A stretch of DNA of 64,000 nt from Bordetella parapertussis (GCA_945862985.1 CAMAZF010000005.1:37459-101458), one strand, 5' to 3'. Counted from the stretch's first letter, positions 34,424 to 44,623 are shown. The notes: generated by a model from the sequence alone, not told the origin. Made by a program: numbers and translations.

Positions 34424-35527
34424 TTATAGGCCGCGCCCTGCCAAGGCCTTGCGCAGATATTCATGGAAGTGAAGCATGCCGTCTTCCATGGGTGAATGGT
34501 AAGGCCCAATCTCGTTGACGCCTCGATTCATCAATGCACGCCGACCGCGATCCATTCGAATGGCAATCTCGTCGTCCTCGAGCACCGTCTCGTTGTACGC
34601 AGCCTGTTGTGCCTCCACGTAGCTCGGCTCGAAATAGGCAATCTCTTCGGGGTAGTAAAACTCAACCACGTTGATGGTGCGTTGGGGCGAGATGGGATGA
34701 AGGTGAGAGACCACCAACACCTTGGGATACCACTCGACCATGATGTTCGGATAAATCGTCATCCAAATCGCACCGAAGTCTGGGAGCTTGCCATCGTGCA
34801 TGCGCAAGACCTCTTGCTGCCATCGTTGGTACACCGGAGTGGCTGCATTCGAGAGCGGCGTAATCCCAACCGCCTGAATGTTGTAGTGATCCCCAAAGTG
34901 CCATCGGAGGTCATTGCAGTCGACAAAGTTCCCCAGGCCTGGATGGAACGGGGCCACATGATAGTCGTCCATGTAGACCTCGATAAAGCTCTTCCAGTTG
35001 TATTCGCAGAGATGGTGCTGGGTATGAGCGTGGACATAGCCGTCAAAATTCAGCTTGTCGAAGAAGGGGACCTGCTGCAGCTCTTGGAGGAGCGTTGCAT
35101 TGCCCTCAAACAAAAGCCCATTCCAATTGCTGAGGGGCTTGCGCATGAGGTGCTTACAAGGGTCCTCGGCAAAGTGAGGCGCGCCAATCAGCTCACCATG
35201 GAGGTCGTAGGTCCAGCGATGCAAGGGGCAGACAATCTGTTGGGTTTGCCCTTTCCCTTCTAGCATGATCGCTTGCCGATGCCGACAGACATTGCTTAGC
35301 ACTTCAAAACCGCTGTGGTTTTGAACCAGGAGCCGTCCGTGGTCTTCGTGCGCGAGCGTGGCGTAATGACCCACCTCGGGAACCATTAACTGGTGACCGA
35401 CGTAGCCAGGCCCTGCCTGAAAGCAGTGGATGCGCTCTTGGGCTAGAAGCGCTTCGTCAAAATAGGCATGAACCGGCAGTTGTGCGCTGCTGGGGATCAG
35501 CCTAGAAAAGGTTCCGACATCACTCAT
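34424..35527 (-). CDS. Rieske non-heme iron oxygenase, alpha subunit type
   Basis: 367 residues from MSDVGTFSRL at 35527; longer in-frame readings add an unlikely 19 residues. The Rieske [2Fe-2S] site is C81-x-H83 and C100-x2-H103. The mononuclear iron site is in NWKSFIEVYMDDYHVAPFHPGL (H190, H195). The sequence is closest in pattern to choline/carnitine monooxygenase-like and aromatic-ring-hydroxylating alpha subunits. No beta subunit, ferredoxin or reductase gene is beside it. The substrate is unknown. It sits back to back with xseB. Confidence 0.88.
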   Translation of the reverse strand: MSDVGTFSRLIPSSAQLPVHAYFDEALLAQERIHCFQAGPGYVGHQLMVPEVGHYATLAHEDHGRLLVQNHSGFEVLSNVCRHRQAIMLEGKGQTQQIVCPLHRWTYDLHGELIGAPHFAEDPCKHLMRKPLSNWNGLLFEGNATLLQELQQVPFFDKLNFDGYVHAHTQHHLCEYNWKSFIEVYMDDYHVAPFHPGLGNFVDCNDLRWHFGDHYNIQAVGITPLSNAATPVYQRWQQEVLRMHDGKLPDFGAIWMTIYPNIMVEWYPKVLVVSHLHPISPQRTINVVEFYYPEEIAYFEPSYVEAQQAAYNETVLEDDEIAIRMDRGRRALMNRGVNEIGPYHSPMEDGMLHFHEYLRKALAGRGL

Positions 35528-35615
35528 CGAAATCCCTCCCGAGCCAAGAAAGGAAAGCGCTCGAGTATACCCGCAATCCCTCATTGGGGGCGTCTACAAT
35601 GTGGAGATGGATGAT

Positions 35616-35855
35616 ATGGATCAAATCACGGCACTCAGCTTCGAAGATGCAATGACTGCGCTCGAACGCGAGACCGCTCGACTCGAGGGGGGGCAGCTTG
35701 CTCTGGCCGATGCATTGAAGGCCTACGAGCGAGGGGTCGCCCTCATGCGTCATGCCCAGGCCCTCTTGGAGACCGCACAGAGAGAGCTGGAGGTGATCGA
35801 CGCAAAAGGGACGAGTCGCGTCCTCCGCTCCGATATCCTCGGAGAGAGTCCATGA
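35616..35855 (+). CDS. xseB: Exodeoxyribonuclease VII small subunit
   Basis: 79 residues from the ATG at 35616, nine bases after GGAG; in-frame starts at 35601 and 35607 are possible but have no better spacing. LSFEDAMTALERETARLEGGQLALADALKAYERGVALM is the family core. Small subunits wrap the large XseA subunit, encoded separately at 46.2 kb. The stop overlaps the ispA start as ATGA, giving the standard xseB-ispA-dxs order. Confidence 0.94.
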   Translation: MDQITALSFEDAMTALERETARLEGGQLALADALKAYERGVALMRHAQALLETAQRELEVIDAKGTSRVLRSDILGESP

Positions 35856-36772
35856 GCCTCTTTACGGTGGTTCCAGCGTCATGGCCAGATGCGCTCAGCC
35901 TTCATCTGCAATCGGTGCTCGATCCCAAGCATCTTCATGCCGAGGGCAGCCACCAGCATCGCGCACTCACCCGACTCTGGTCCGCCATGTCTTATGCCGT
36001 CCTCAATGGCGGAAAGCGCGCCCGTGCCCTCCTGCTCATGGCAAGCGCCGAGGCCTCGGGTGCGGATCCGCTCTCTCGGGTGGTCTTGGATGCCGCCGCT
36101 GCAGTCGAGTGTGTCCATGCATTCTCTCTCGTCCACGATGACCTGCCCTGTATGGACGACGATGACCTGCGCCGAGGACAGCCCACCGTTCACGTGGCCT
36201 TCGATGAGCCCACTGCGCTACTGGTCGGGGATGGATTGCAAACCCTCGCATTTGAGCTCCTCATGGCCACTGAGGCCTCCGATCAGACGCGAGTCGCGCT
36301 GTGCAGGTCCTTGGCGAATGCGACGGGTGCACGCGGCATGGCGGGTGGGCAGGCGGTCGATATTGCTGCTGTGGGGGTCCCGCTGGCACAGTCGGAGTTG
36401 GAGGCCATGCATGCCCTCAAAACAGGCGCTCTCATTTCAGCATCTGCCGAGATGGGCGTGTTGGCCGGACCCAAGGCCTCTGATCCAGACTTGCGGGCCA
36501 GTGTTCTGGCTTACGCTCAGGCCTTGGGCCTGTCTTTTCAGGTGATCGACGACGTGCTCGATGCGACGGCGGATTCCAATACGCTGGGCAAGACCGCTGG
36601 CAAAGATCAGGCCCAGGACAAGCCCACCTTTATTCGCTTACTCGGTCTCGAGGCCAGCCGAGCGTACGCCCAGTCCTTGCTCGACCACGCGCTGGCCTCT
36701 ATCGAGCCGCTTGGCCCCGAAGGTGATCGCCTTCGTGCGCTCGCCCTCGCATTGACTCATCGCGTCCATTAG
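35852..36772 (+). CDS. ispA: Farnesyl diphosphate synthase
   Basis: 306 residues, all-alpha trans-prenyltransferase. The first aspartate-rich motif DDLPCMDDDDLRRG is at 96-109, and the second, QVIDDVLDATADS, is in the last third, followed by KTAGKDQAQDKPTF. GGKRARALL near residue 53 binds diphosphate. It condenses IPP with DMAPP and GPP to farnesyl-PP for quinones and undecaprenyl-PP. It is coupled to xseB by ATGA and lies 15 bases before dxs. Confidence 0.95.
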   Translation: MSLFTVVPASWPDALSLHLQSVLDPKHLHAEGSHQHRALTRLWSAMSYAVLNGGKRARALLLMASAEASGADPLSRVVLDAAAAVECVHAFSLVHDDLPCMDDDDLRRGQPTVHVAFDEPTALLVGDGLQTLAFELLMATEASDQTRVALCRSLANATGARGMAGGQAVDIAAVGVPLAQSELEAMHALKTGALISASAEMGVLAGPKASDPDLRASVLAYAQALGLSFQVIDDVLDATADSNTLGKTAGKDQAQDKPTFIRLLGLEASRAYAQSLLDHALASIEPLGPEGDRLRALALALTHRVH

Positions 36773-36787
36773 TTCATCGTTTCGAAC

Positions 36788-38737
36788 ATGTCCACTTTGC
36801 ATGACATCTCATCCCCGCAAGACTTGAGACTTCTGACGCGACGTCAACTCAAGGACCTTGCCGCTGACCTCCGGGAGTTCTTGCTGCACTCGGTCGCCCG
36901 AACAGGGGGGCATCTCTCCTCGAATCTCGGAACGGTGGAGCTCACCATCGCCATTCATCACGTGTTTCAGACGCCATTTGACCGGCTGATCTGGGACGTG
37001 GGTCACCAGAGCTACCCTCACAAGATTCTCACCGGCCGACGCGATCAGATGCACACGCTGCGCCAGCTCAACGGGATCTCAGGTTTCCCTCGTCGGAGCG
37101 AGAGCGAGCACGACCACTTTGGCACTGCGCACTCCTCCACGTCCATTTCTGCCGCACTGGGCATGGCCCTGGCCACCCGCCAGAAGGGAGAACATCAGGG
37201 ACCTCATCGGCGTCGGCACATTGCGGTGATCGGCGATGGGGCCATGAGCGCGGGTATGGCCTATGAGGCCATGAACAACGCGGGTATTCATAAAGACATC
37301 GACCTCTTGGTCATTTTGAACGACAACGAGATGTCGATCTCACCGCCGGTCGGTGCGATGAGCAACTATCTGGCGCGCCTGATGTCCGGTCGCTTTTACT
37401 CTGCGGCACGAGAGCTCGGAAAGCAGGTGCTCTCTGCGGTTCCTCCCGTGCTCGAAATCGCGCGCCGTCTCGAGGGTGGGGCGAAGGGTCTGGTCTCTCC
37501 CAGCACCCTGTTCGAGGAGTTTGGCTTCAATTATTTTGGTCCCATTGATGGCCATGATCTGGACGCGCTGATTCCCGCGCTCCATAACCTCCGAGAGCTC
37601 AAGGGCCCTCAGTTCCTTCATGTGGTCACAAAGAAGGGGCAGGGGTACGCGCTGGCCGAGGAGGACCCCATCACGTATCACGGGCCGGGTAAGTTTGATC
37701 CCAGCGAGGGCATTCGCCCGGTTGCTCAGCCAGCGAAGCCCACATACTCCAAGGTGTTTGGAGACTGGCTCTGTGACGCAGCTCAAGCCGATTCTCGAGT
37801 GGTCGCAATTACTCCTGCCATGCGTGAGGGGTCCGGCATGGTCGAGTTTTCTCAGAAGTTTCCCGATCGTTATCACGATGTCGCCATCGCTGAGCAGCAT
37901 GCCGTCACCGTCGCGGCGGGTATGGCGTGCGAGGGCCTTCGACCGGTGGTCGCGATCTATTCCACGTTTCTGCAGCGTGGCTACGACCAACTGGTCCACG
38001 ATGTGGCGCTTCAGAATCTTCCCGTGTTGTTCGCGATTGATCGGGCCGGCCTGGTGGGCGCTGACGGAGCAACCCATGCGGGTGTCTTCGACATCGCCTT
38101 TATGCGCTGCCTGCCCAACATGGTGATCATGGCGCCTAAAGATGAGCCGGAGTGTCGCGCCATGCTCAGCACCGGACTCACGCTGTCAGGGCCTTCGGCC
38201 GTTCGCTATCCCAGGGGAGCGGGTATGGGCGTCGAGCCCGGGCACGCGCTCGAGCCCTTGGAGGTTGGTAAGGCCGAGCCGCTGCGAGAGGGCGGGGCGG
38301 GGCCACATGGCCTGCGGGTCTGTCTCCTTGCATTTGGCAGCATGGTGGCACCTGCGCTCAGGGCAGCCGAGGATTTGAATGCTGCGGTCATCAACATGCG
38401 TTTCATTAAGCCGCTGGATCTCGAGTGCTTGGCTCATTGCGCAGAGCACTTCGACCTCTTGGTCACCGTCGAAGAGCATGCATTGGCTGGGGGGGCCGGC
38501 TCCGCGGTCATCGAGGCGCTCGCGGGGATGACCCAGTGCGCCCAGTTGCCCTCGGTTCTTGCCCTTGGTCTTCCAGATGTTTTCATTGACCATGGTGATC
38601 ATGCGGCGCTGCTCTCTCGCGAAGGGCTGGATGCCCCTGGGATCGTGGCCAGCGTTCGGGCGCGTGCTGCCCAGCTACACACCCATCGGGAGTTTGGGGG
38701 CAATGGAGCTCAGCCCTCGCTTACACTGGCTCAATGA
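36788..38737 (+). CDS. dxs: 1-deoxy-D-xylulose-5-phosphate synthase
   Basis: 649 residues, thiamine-diphosphate enzyme that joins pyruvate and glyceraldehyde-3-phosphate, the first step of the MEP isoprenoid pathway. Visible are [21 protein letters not shown], the ThDP-binding [37 protein letters not shown] and the transketolase-like second half ([23 protein letters not shown]). A loop near residue 140 ([10 protein letters not shown]) looks a little longer than in E. coli. The stop overlaps the folE2 start as ATGA. Confidence 0.97.
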   Translation: MSTLHDISSPQDLRLLTRRQLKDLAADLREFLLHSVARTGGHLSSNLGTVELTIAIHHVFQTPFDRLIWDVGHQSYPHKILTGRRDQMHTLRQLNGISGFPRRSESEHDHFGTAHSSTSISAALGMALATRQKGEHQGPHRRRHIAVIGDGAMSAGMAYEAMNNAGIHKDIDLLVILNDNEMSISPPVGAMSNYLARLMSGRFYSAARELGKQVLSAVPPVLEIARRLEGGAKGLVSPSTLFEEFGFNYFGPIDGHDLDALIPALHNLRELKGPQFLHVVTKKGQGYALAEEDPITYHGPGKFDPSEGIRPVAQPAKPTYSKVFGDWLCDAAQADSRVVAITPAMREGSGMVEFSQKFPDRYHDVAIAEQHAVTVAAGMACEGLRPVVAIYSTFLQRGYDQLVHDVALQNLPVLFAIDRAGLVGADGATHAGVFDIAFMRCLPNMVIMAPKDEPECRAMLSTGLTLSGPSAVRYPRGAGMGVEPGHALEPLEVGKAEPLREGGAGPHGLRVCLLAFGSMVAPALRAAEDLNAAVINMRFIKPLDLECLAHCAEHFDLLVTVEEHALAGGAGSAVIEALAGMTQCAQLPSVLALGLPDVFIDHGDHAALLSREGLDAPGIVASVRARAAQLHTHREFGGNGAQPSLTLAQ

Positions 38738-39576
38738 ATCGTCCCACTGAATCCAGCCTGCTGACAGATGCAGGACAGGCCCCCACGTCCATGCCCGATG
38801 TCCAGGGGCATCGGGACCTCCGTAATCTTCCCATCGATCGTGTCGGTGTTCGCCGCCTCCGTCATCCCGTGCTGCTTCGGGCGGGTCAAGGCAAGAAGCC
38901 CATTCCCTCGGTCGCCACGTTTAGTCTTGCAGTGGCCTTGCCTGCGGACCAGAAGGGAACCCATATGTCGCGATTCGTGGCCCTTCTGGAGACCATGAGC
39001 CGCGATGGCATTGAACTCAGCGCGGATACTGCACAGTCTCTCGCCAGAGACATGCTAAAGCTGCTTGAGGCCCAGGAGGGAACCCTTCAGCTTGAGGCCC
39101 CATACTTCATCGAGAAGGCTGCGCCGGTCAGTGGTGTGAAGAGTCTGATGGACTACACCGTCGGATTCGAGGCCACCGCAGGCGGAGATTCACCCGATAC
39201 AGTCTTGATGGTGAGAGTGCCGGTCAAGAGCCTATGCCCCTGTTCGAAAGAGATCTCCGATTACGGTGCTCACAATCAACGCTCTGAGGTAACAGTGCGG
39301 GTCCGACTGGGGCCTCAACCCGCCAAGCTCTGCGTGGCAAGTCTGATTCGGACGGTAGAGGCTCAGGCGTCGTGCGAACTCTGGGGTCTGCTCAAACGAC
39401 CGGATGAGAAATATGTCACCGAACGCGCTTACGACAACGCCAAGTTCGTGGAAGACCTCGTGCGCGATGTCGCGATTTCAGTCAGGGCGCTTCCCGGAGT
39501 CATCGGCTTTGAGGTGGAGGCCGAGAACTTTGAGAGCATCCACAACCACTCCGCCTGGGCACGGATCGCTGTCTAG
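38734..39576 (+). CDS. folE2: GTP cyclohydrolase FolE2 (type IB)
   Basis: 280 residues, T-fold enzyme that converts GTP to dihydroneopterin triphosphate for folate and queuosine. The metal-site cysteine block CPC is at 168-170 ([19 protein letters not shown]). The N-terminus [19 protein letters not shown] and the C-terminal [13 protein letters not shown] are characteristic. FolE2 can work with Mn where FolE1 needs Zn. It follows dxs with a four-base overlap and touches the convergent yajQ without a gap. Confidence 0.95.
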   Translation: MNRPTESSLLTDAGQAPTSMPDVQGHRDLRNLPIDRVGVRRLRHPVLLRAGQGKKPIPSVATFSLAVALPADQKGTHMSRFVALLETMSRDGIELSADTAQSLARDMLKLLEAQEGTLQLEAPYFIEKAAPVSGVKSLMDYTVGFEATAGGDSPDTVLMVRVPVKSLCPCSKEISDYGAHNQRSEVTVRVRLGPQPAKLCVASLIRTVEAQASCELWGLLKRPDEKYVTERAYDNAKFVEDLVRDVAISVRALPGVIGFEVEAENFESIHNHSAWARIAV

Positions 39577-40062
39577 TCAGTCCCTGAAATTCCCATAGGC
39601 AAGGGGGAGGTCGTCGACCTCCTTTTTCAACAGGGCAATCACCCCTTGGAGGTCGTCTCGCTTGGCCCCGGTCACGCGCACGGCATCGCCTTGGATGGAT
39701 GCCTGAACCTTCATTTTGCTGTCCTTGATGATGCGAACAATGCGTTTGGCGTCGTCACCTGCGATGCCATGGCGAATGGTGAGGACCTGTTTGAGCTTGT
39801 CGCCGCCGATCTTCTGAATGTCGCCATGATCGAGAAAGCGGACATCGACGCCTCGTTTTGCACACTTCCCGATGAGCACCTCGCGGACCTGACCTAACTG
39901 AAACTCACTGTCAGCCAGGCAGGTGAGCTCGCGCTCCTTGAGTTGAACTTCAGCGCTGGACCCCTTGAAGTCGAACCGATTGCCAATCTCTTTGCTGGCC
40001 TGGTCAACCGCGTTGCGCACTTCGGTCATGTCTGCTTCGAGGGTTGCATCAAATGAGGGCAT
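39577..40062 (-). CDS. yajQ: YajQ family nucleotide-binding protein
   Basis: 161 residues. [34 protein letters not shown] at the N-terminus and [23 protein letters not shown] at the C-terminus are strongly conserved. YajQ proteins bind nucleic acids or nucleotides; in Xanthomonas a homologue binds cyclic di-GMP. The ATG at 40062 has CAGGAGAC upstream, which rejects longer in-frame readings into the acetyltransferase gene. It is the last gene of the argD-argF-GNAT-yajQ run. Confidence 0.95.
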   Translation of the reverse strand: MPSFDATLEADMTEVRNAVDQASKEIGNRFDFKGSSAEVQLKERELTCLADSEFQLGQVREVLIGKCAKRGVDVRFLDHGDIQKIGGDKLKQVLTIRHGIAGDDAKRIVRIIKDSKMKVQASIQGDAVRVTGAKRDDLQGVIALLKKEVDDLPLAYGNFRD

Positions 40063-40078
40063 GGGAGTCTCCTGGAGC

Positions 40079-40567
40079 TCAGCTGTGAAGGATTTTTTCA
40101 AAGAATATCGCGCGCCCGAGCTCGGGCGCCAATTGATAGGCGCGAAACCCCGCTCGTTCATAGGCAGAAACGGCGCTGGTGTGATGTTCGAGCACCTCGA
40201 GCGTGAGCTTACAGAAGCCCTCCGATCGGGCCCATGCCTCCGCAGACACAAGTAGCTGCGAGCCGATGCCCTGGCGCTCAAGACCCGGTCTCACACAGAG
40301 GTCGTGAACATTCATCAAGCGCTGTGCTCGGAAGGTGGAGAGCCCAATAAATGCATTGAGTAAGCCCACGGGAAGGTCTCCTCGGCGAGCGATCCAGCCT
40401 CGATAATGGGGCATACCCCTCAAGACCGTGGGCAGCGAATGCTTGACCTCCGCGCTGAGGCCCTCACCTTTTCCAGTCGGGCCCCGCGCGTAGAGATCGA
40501 GGAGGTCTACAAGCGCCTCCGTATCGCAGGCATGGCCCAGATCGATGGCTTGGATACGGAGCGTCAC
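40079..40567 (-). CDS. GNAT-family N-acetyltransferase
   Basis: 162 residues. The acetyl-CoA binding motif A is in [28 protein letters not shown] (R/QxxGxG), and [17 protein letters not shown] is the motif B end. The acceptor is unknown; protein N-termini, amino acids or antibiotics are all possible for such short GNATs. It overlaps argF as ATGA, so it is made with the arginine enzymes, which is a hint and not proof of a link to arginine metabolism. Confidence 0.88.
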   Translation of the reverse strand: MTLRIQAIDLGHACDTEALVDLLDLYARGPTGKGEGLSAEVKHSLPTVLRGMPHYRGWIARRGDLPVGLLNAFIGLSTFRAQRLMNVHDLCVRPGLERQGIGSQLLVSAEAWARSEGFCKLTLEVLEHHTSAVSAYERAGFRAYQLAPELGRAIFFEKILHS

Positions 40568-41514
40568 GCGTCTTCGTGCGTCTGCCCGAGCAGGAGATAC
40601 TCCATGAGGGCCTTTTGTATATGGAGGCGATTCTCTGCTTCATCCCAGACCACCGACTGAGGCCCATCAATCACCTCTGAGGTGACTTCCTCCCCTCGGT
40701 GTGCAGGTAGGCAGTGCATGAAGAGCGCGTCTGGCTTCGCGTGAGACATCATCTCGGCATCGACACACCAGTGCTCGAACGCCTTCTTACGGGCCTCGTT
40801 TTCGGCTTCAAAACCCATGCTCGTCCAGACATCGGTGGTCACGAGATCGGCCCCCCGAGTGGCTTCCATGGGGTCTGCAAACTGCTCGAAGTGCCCGTTG
40901 CGATGCAGCCCCGCACGCTCCGGCTCTACTTCATAGCCTGGGGGGGTGGAGACGTGTACCTTGAAATTCAGGATCTCAGCGGCCTGTAACCAGGTGTTGC
41001 ACACGTTGTTAGAGTCTCCAATCCAGGCCACTGTTTTGCCCTCGATGCTTCCGCGATGCTCGATGAAGGTGAGGATGTCAGCCAGGATCTGGCAGGGGTG
41101 GTACTCATTGGTCAGCCCATTGATGACCGGCACTCGCGAGTAGGCCGCAAAGCGCTCGATAATGGCCTGCTCGTAGGTTCTGATCATGACCAGGTCGCAC
41201 ATGCGGGAAATCACCTGCGCTGCGTCCTCAACAGGCTCGCCGCGACCCAACTGGGTGTCTCGCGTATTCAGATAAATGGCCGCTCCCCCCAGTTGATGCA
41301 TCCCTGCTTCGAAGGAGAGGCGGGTCCGGGTAGAGGCCTTCTCAAACACCATGACCAGCGTTCGATCTTGCAGCGGCATATGCCGCACGTAACGCTTGAA
41401 ACGGTCCTTGATGAGACGCGCACGGTCAAAGAGATAAAGCAGCGTGTCGCGATCTAAGTCGTTGAACTGAAGGAAATGTTGTATCCCGTGGGGGACTGCG
41501 GAAGAGGCATTCAT
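40564..41514 (-). CDS. argF: Ornithine carbamoyltransferase
   Basis: 316 residues. Carbamoyl-phosphate binding STRTR at 61-65, EYHPCQILAD with the HPxQ motif, WIGDSNNVCNTW, and the ornithine site HCLPAHRGEEV near the end. It makes citrulline in arginine synthesis. It follows argD by 20 bases and precedes the GNAT gene with a four-base overlap. argF after argD, with DUF3579 in front, is a familiar Burkholderiales layout. Confidence 0.96.
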   Translation of the reverse strand: MNASSAVPHGIQHFLQFNDLDRDTLLYLFDRARLIKDRFKRYVRHMPLQDRTLVMVFEKASTRTRLSFEAGMHQLGGAAIYLNTRDTQLGRGEPVEDAAQVISRMCDLVMIRTYEQAIIERFAAYSRVPVINGLTNEYHPCQILADILTFIEHRGSIEGKTVAWIGDSNNVCNTWLQAAEILNFKVHVSTPPGYEVEPERAGLHRNGHFEQFADPMEATRGADLVTTDVWTSMGFEAENEARKKAFEHWCVDAEMMSHAKPDALFMHCLPAHRGEEVTSEVIDGPQSVVWDEAENRLHIQKALMEYLLLGQTHEDA

Positions 41515-41534
41515 GATGTTGGTCGCGCAACCGT

Positions 41535-42746
41535 TCAGGCGGCCTGCGCGCTTTCAGAGCGATGTCGCTCGATAGACGTGTGAATGAGGGGGATGAGCCG
41601 CTCCAGGCAGGTCTGCACCTCTTCACTCGAGAAGGTGAGGGGTGGTAGGAGTCGGACCACTTGTTCGGCGGTGACATTGAATAGCAGACCGGCCTGTAGT
41701 CCCTCCGTGGGCAGAGATCCGCAGGCATGCGCCAGTTCCACCCCAATCATGAGCCCAGCCCCTCGGACCTCGATCACGCCCGAAGACTCGGCGAATGTGG
41801 TCCGGAGTTCTTGCATCAGTCTCTCTCCTTGAGACTTTGCGTTCTCCATGAGTCCGTCCGATTCGATGACCTCGATGGTGGTCAGCGCGGCGCGCATGGC
41901 CAGAGGATTTCCCCCAAACGTGGTTCCGTGATTGCCTGGTTGGAAGAGATCGGCCGCGAGACCATGAGCCAATACAGCGCCAATTGGAACCCCTGAGCCG
42001 AGGCCCTTCGCCAAGGGCATGACATCCGGTACGACCTCTGCCCATTGGTGGGCAAACCATTTCCCAGTTCTTCCGATTCCGCACTGGACCTCATCCAGCA
42101 TGAGCAGAATGTGCCGCTCGGTACAGAGGTCTCTGAGCGCCTTCAAGAACTCGATGCGGGCAGGCTGAATGCCCCCTTCCCCTTGAATGGTCTCAATGAA
42201 GATGGCGCTGATGTGAGGGTGCTGGTCGAGCGCCTCCTGCACGGCCTTCAGGTCATTCATGGGGGCGCGCACAAAGCCTTCGACCAGGGGTTCAAAACCA
42301 ATCTGAACTTTCTTGTTGCCAGTGGCCGAGAGCGTGGCAAGAGAACGGCCATGAAAGGCCTTCTCGAATACAAGCACTTCGGGTCGTTCAAACCCAAGTC
42401 GATGCCCATGCTTACGAGCGAGCTTGATGGCAGCCTCATTCGCCTCCAGGCCCGAGTTGCAGAAGAACGCATTGGTCATGCCCGAACGTTGGGTCAAGGC
42501 CTCGGCGAGTTCTTCTTGGAGCGGCGCTTGGTAGAGGTTCGACGCGTGGATCAGCGTGGCGACCTGCTTCTGCAGTGCCTCGACGAGACGCGGGTGCGCA
42601 TGGCCGAGCGTGTTGACCGCGATGCCCGAGAGCGCATCCAGATACTGACGCCCTTCATGGTCCCAAACCCACGAGCCGGAGCCTCGCACCAACGCGACGG
42701 GGAGTCGAGAATAAGTCGGCATGACGGCAGAGGCTGTTGTTTTCAT
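41535..42746 (-). CDS. argD: Acetylornithine aminotransferase
   Basis: 403 residues, class III PLP aminotransferase. GSGSWVWDHEGRQYLDALSGIAVNTLGHAHP opens the fold. NSGLEANEAAIKLARKHG binds the cofactor phosphate, LLMLDEVQCGIGRTGKWFAHQ holds the PLP-contacting aspartate, and MPLAKGLGSGVPIGAV carries the Schiff-base lysine. It transfers amino groups in arginine (and possibly lysine) synthesis. It is the first gene of argD-argF-GNAT-yajQ and divergent from DUF3579, with 69 bases between start codons. Confidence 0.95.
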   Translation of the reverse strand: MKTTASAVMPTYSRLPVALVRGSGSWVWDHEGRQYLDALSGIAVNTLGHAHPRLVEALQKQVATLIHASNLYQAPLQEELAEALTQRSGMTNAFFCNSGLEANEAAIKLARKHGHRLGFERPEVLVFEKAFHGRSLATLSATGNKKVQIGFEPLVEGFVRAPMNDLKAVQEALDQHPHISAIFIETIQGEGGIQPARIEFLKALRDLCTERHILLMLDEVQCGIGRTGKWFAHQWAEVVPDVMPLAKGLGSGVPIGAVLAHGLAADLFQPGNHGTTFGGNPLAMRAALTTIEVIESDGLMENAKSQGERLMQELRTTFAESSGVIEVRGAGLMIGVELAHACGSLPTEGLQAGLLFNVTAEQVVRLLPPLTFSSEEVQTCLERLIPLIHTSIERHRSESAQAA

Positions 42747-42815
42747 GGATGACCAAATGAAGACAGAGGGAAGGGATGCGAGCCGTTAGAATACCGCTTT
42801 CTTCTGAAAGCATTC

Positions 42816-43139
42816 ATGTCGCAGGACGCCCCAACAACAACCGATCTGGCCGGCAAGTTCATCATTCGTGGACTGACCGTGTCGGGCAAGACTTTTCGCC
42901 CAAGCGACTGGGCAGAGCGGTTGGCGGGAGTCTTGGCGCCGTATCGTCCGGGTTACCGTGCCTCGGGCAGCCCTCTCATGGTGCATGGCTTTTCCCCCTA
43001 CGCGCAGCCCGTGGTGCGCGAGGGTGTCAAGTGCGTCATCGTGGATTCCGCCATGCGCGCACTGGAGCCCATGGCCTGGGAGTTTGTCTGTGGCTTCGCT
43101 CGTGACAACCAGCTGGTAATGGAGCCTTACGCCGAGTAA
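42816..43139 (+). CDS. DUF3579 family protein
   Basis: 107 residues, soluble. The sequence FIIRGLTVSGKTFRPSDWAERLAGVL at the N-terminus and GVKCVIVDSAMRALEPMAWEFVCGFARDNQLVME at the C-terminus match DUF3579, a small family found mostly in Betaproteobacteria next to argD. No function is established; the steady association suggests a role around arginine or nitrogen metabolism. TAGAAT at 42787-42792 is a possible -10 element. It converges with adk, 11 bases apart. Confidence 0.85.
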   Translation: MSQDAPTTTDLAGKFIIRGLTVSGKTFRPSDWAERLAGVLAPYRPGYRASGSPLMVHGFSPYAQPVVREGVKCVIVDSAMRALEPMAWEFVCGFARDNQLVMEPYAE

Positions 43140-43150
43140 GGCACGCTGCT

Positions 43151-43804
43151 TTAGCGGAGCGCGTCCATGACCCGTTGCGTGATGGCCTCCACCGCACCGA
43201 CGCCAGAGATGGTGACCACTCTGGGCGCGGAGGCATCGCCCGAGGCTTGCCAGTCGCTGTAGAACTTCACCAGGGGCTTGGTCTGGGCGTGGTAGATGTC
43301 TAAGCGCTTGCGGACCGTTTCCTCTCGATCGTCGTCTCGCTGGATGAGGGCCTCCCCTGTGAGGTCGTCTAAGCCCTCTTGTTTGGGGGGATTGAAGCGA
43401 ACATGATAGGTCCGGCCACTGGCCACGTGGACTCGTCTTCCGCTCATCCGGTCAATGATGTCTTGGTCGGGGACTTGAATCTCAAGCACGACACTGATGG
43501 TGACTCGAGCCTGCTTCATGGCCTCTGCTTGCGGGATGGTGCGCGGAAATCCATCAAAGAGATAACCAGATTGGCAGTCGGGCTCGGTGAGTCGCTCCTT
43601 GACGAGATTGATGATGATCTCATCGCTGACCAGACCGCCCGAATCCATCACCTTCTTGGCCTCAACGCCAAGTGGCGTTCCCGCTCGCACGGCAGCACGC
43701 AGCATGTCGCCTGTTGAGATTTGGGGAATGCCAAATTTTTCTTTAATGAAAGTGGCTTGGGTTCCCTTTCCAGCGCCAGGCGGGCCGAGCAGAATCATGC
43801 GCAT
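43151..43804 (-). CDS. adk: Adenylate kinase
   Basis: 217 residues, the long-LID form. The P-loop [10 protein letters not shown] is at 7-16, TGDMLRAAV binds AMP, FDGFPRT follows, and the LID ([23 protein letters not shown]) has no zinc cysteines. It balances ATP, ADP and AMP. The ATG at 43804 is selected since the glycine loop must follow within about eight residues; in-frame codons up to 43837 add nonsense. It follows kdsB by 33 bases. Confidence 0.96.
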   Translation of the reverse strand: MRMILLGPPGAGKGTQATFIKEKFGIPQISTGDMLRAAVRAGTPLGVEAKKVMDSGGLVSDEIIINLVKERLTEPDCQSGYLFDGFPRTIPQAEAMKQARVTISVVLEIQVPDQDIIDRMSGRRVHVASGRTYHVRFNPPKQEGLDDLTGEALIQRDDDREETVRKRLDIYHAQTKPLVKFYSDWQASGDASAPRVVTISGVGAVEAITQRVMDALR

Positions 43805-43837
43805 GCTGAAGTCTCCGTTGTCATGGTTTTGCCGCAA

Positions 43838-44623
43838 TTATAGGGCGAGGTCGGTCCAGGCGGCGCGAACCCTTGCGAGGTCTTCCGGCGTGTCCACTCC
43901 TGCGGGTGGCGGTGTCTGCAGCACGATGGCGCAGATGGCATGACCGTGTTCGAGCCAACGCAGCTGCTCGAGTTGTTCGCATTGCTCCAGCGCACTGGGA
44001 CCCCAATGCACAAAGGGCTCAAGCAGACCGGCTCGGAAGCCATACAGACCGAGGTGTCGATAGGCGGAAGGCTGCTCTGGCAATGGCCCTGGCTGCGTGA
44101 GTTCGGGTGTTCGAAAGTAGGGCACGGGCGCTCGAGAAAAGTAGAGGGCCCGGCCTCCATCACCCACAATGGCCTTGACTGCATTGGGATTCAGGAATTC
44201 TTCTCGCGAGTGAATGGGGGTGACCGCCGTAGCCACTGAGGCCCAGGTTCGCGTCGAGAGCGCCAGGGCAATCTGACCAAGTGTCTCGGGCGGCATGAGC
44301 GGCTCATCCCCTTGAAGGTTCACCACGATCTGATCGTCGCTGGCCTGGAGCTGTCTGCAGGCCTCCGCGAGTCGATCCGTCCCGCTCTGATGCAGCGGGG
44401 AGGTCATGACCGCATCGAAGCCAGCCTCTTGAACGACCGTGGCAATCTCGGCGTCATCGGTTGCGATCGCAATGCGACTGGCCCCAGCGAGGGCTGCACG
44501 CTCTGCGACTCGAACAATCATGGGCCGACCAGCGAGGTCTGCCAGGGGTTTGTCTGGCAGCCTAGACGAGGATCTTCGGGCGGGAATGAGGACCCAGAAG
44601 TCTGGTGAGGGAGAGCAGCTCAA
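43838..44623 (-). CDS. kdsB: 3-deoxy-manno-octulosonate cytidylyltransferase
   Basis: 261 residues. VLIPARRSSSRLPDKPLADLAGRPMI is the nucleotide-binding N-terminus, VVNLQGDEPLMPPE the metal site, and RHLGLYGFRAGLLEPFVHW the sugar site. It makes CMP-Kdo for lipid A core. The likely start is a TTG at 44623 that overlaps the Trm112-like stop as TTGA; no ATG or GTG lies between it and the first conserved strand, and longer readings reach into the upstream gene. Confidence 0.93.
   Translation of the reverse strand: MSCSPSPDFWVLIPARRSSSRLPDKPLADLAGRPMIVRVAERAALAGASRIAIATDDAEIATVVQEAGFDAVMTSPLHQSGTDRLAEACRQLQASDDQIVVNLQGDEPLMPPETLGQIALALSTRTWASVATAVTPIHSREEFLNPNAVKAIVGDGGRALYFSRAPVPYFRTPELTQPGPLPEQPSAYRHLGLYGFRAGLLEPFVHWGPSALEQCEQLEQLRWLEHGHAICAIVLQTPPPAGVDTPEDLARVRAAWTDLAL

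Noticed and set aside
34496..35263. Plus-strand frame of 255 codons opposite the Rieske gene.
   Set aside because: The minus strand has complete Rieske and iron motifs; the plus frame has none.
37340..38077. Open frame of 245 codons opposite dxs.
   Set aside because: dxs is complete with all motifs; the antisense product has no family features.
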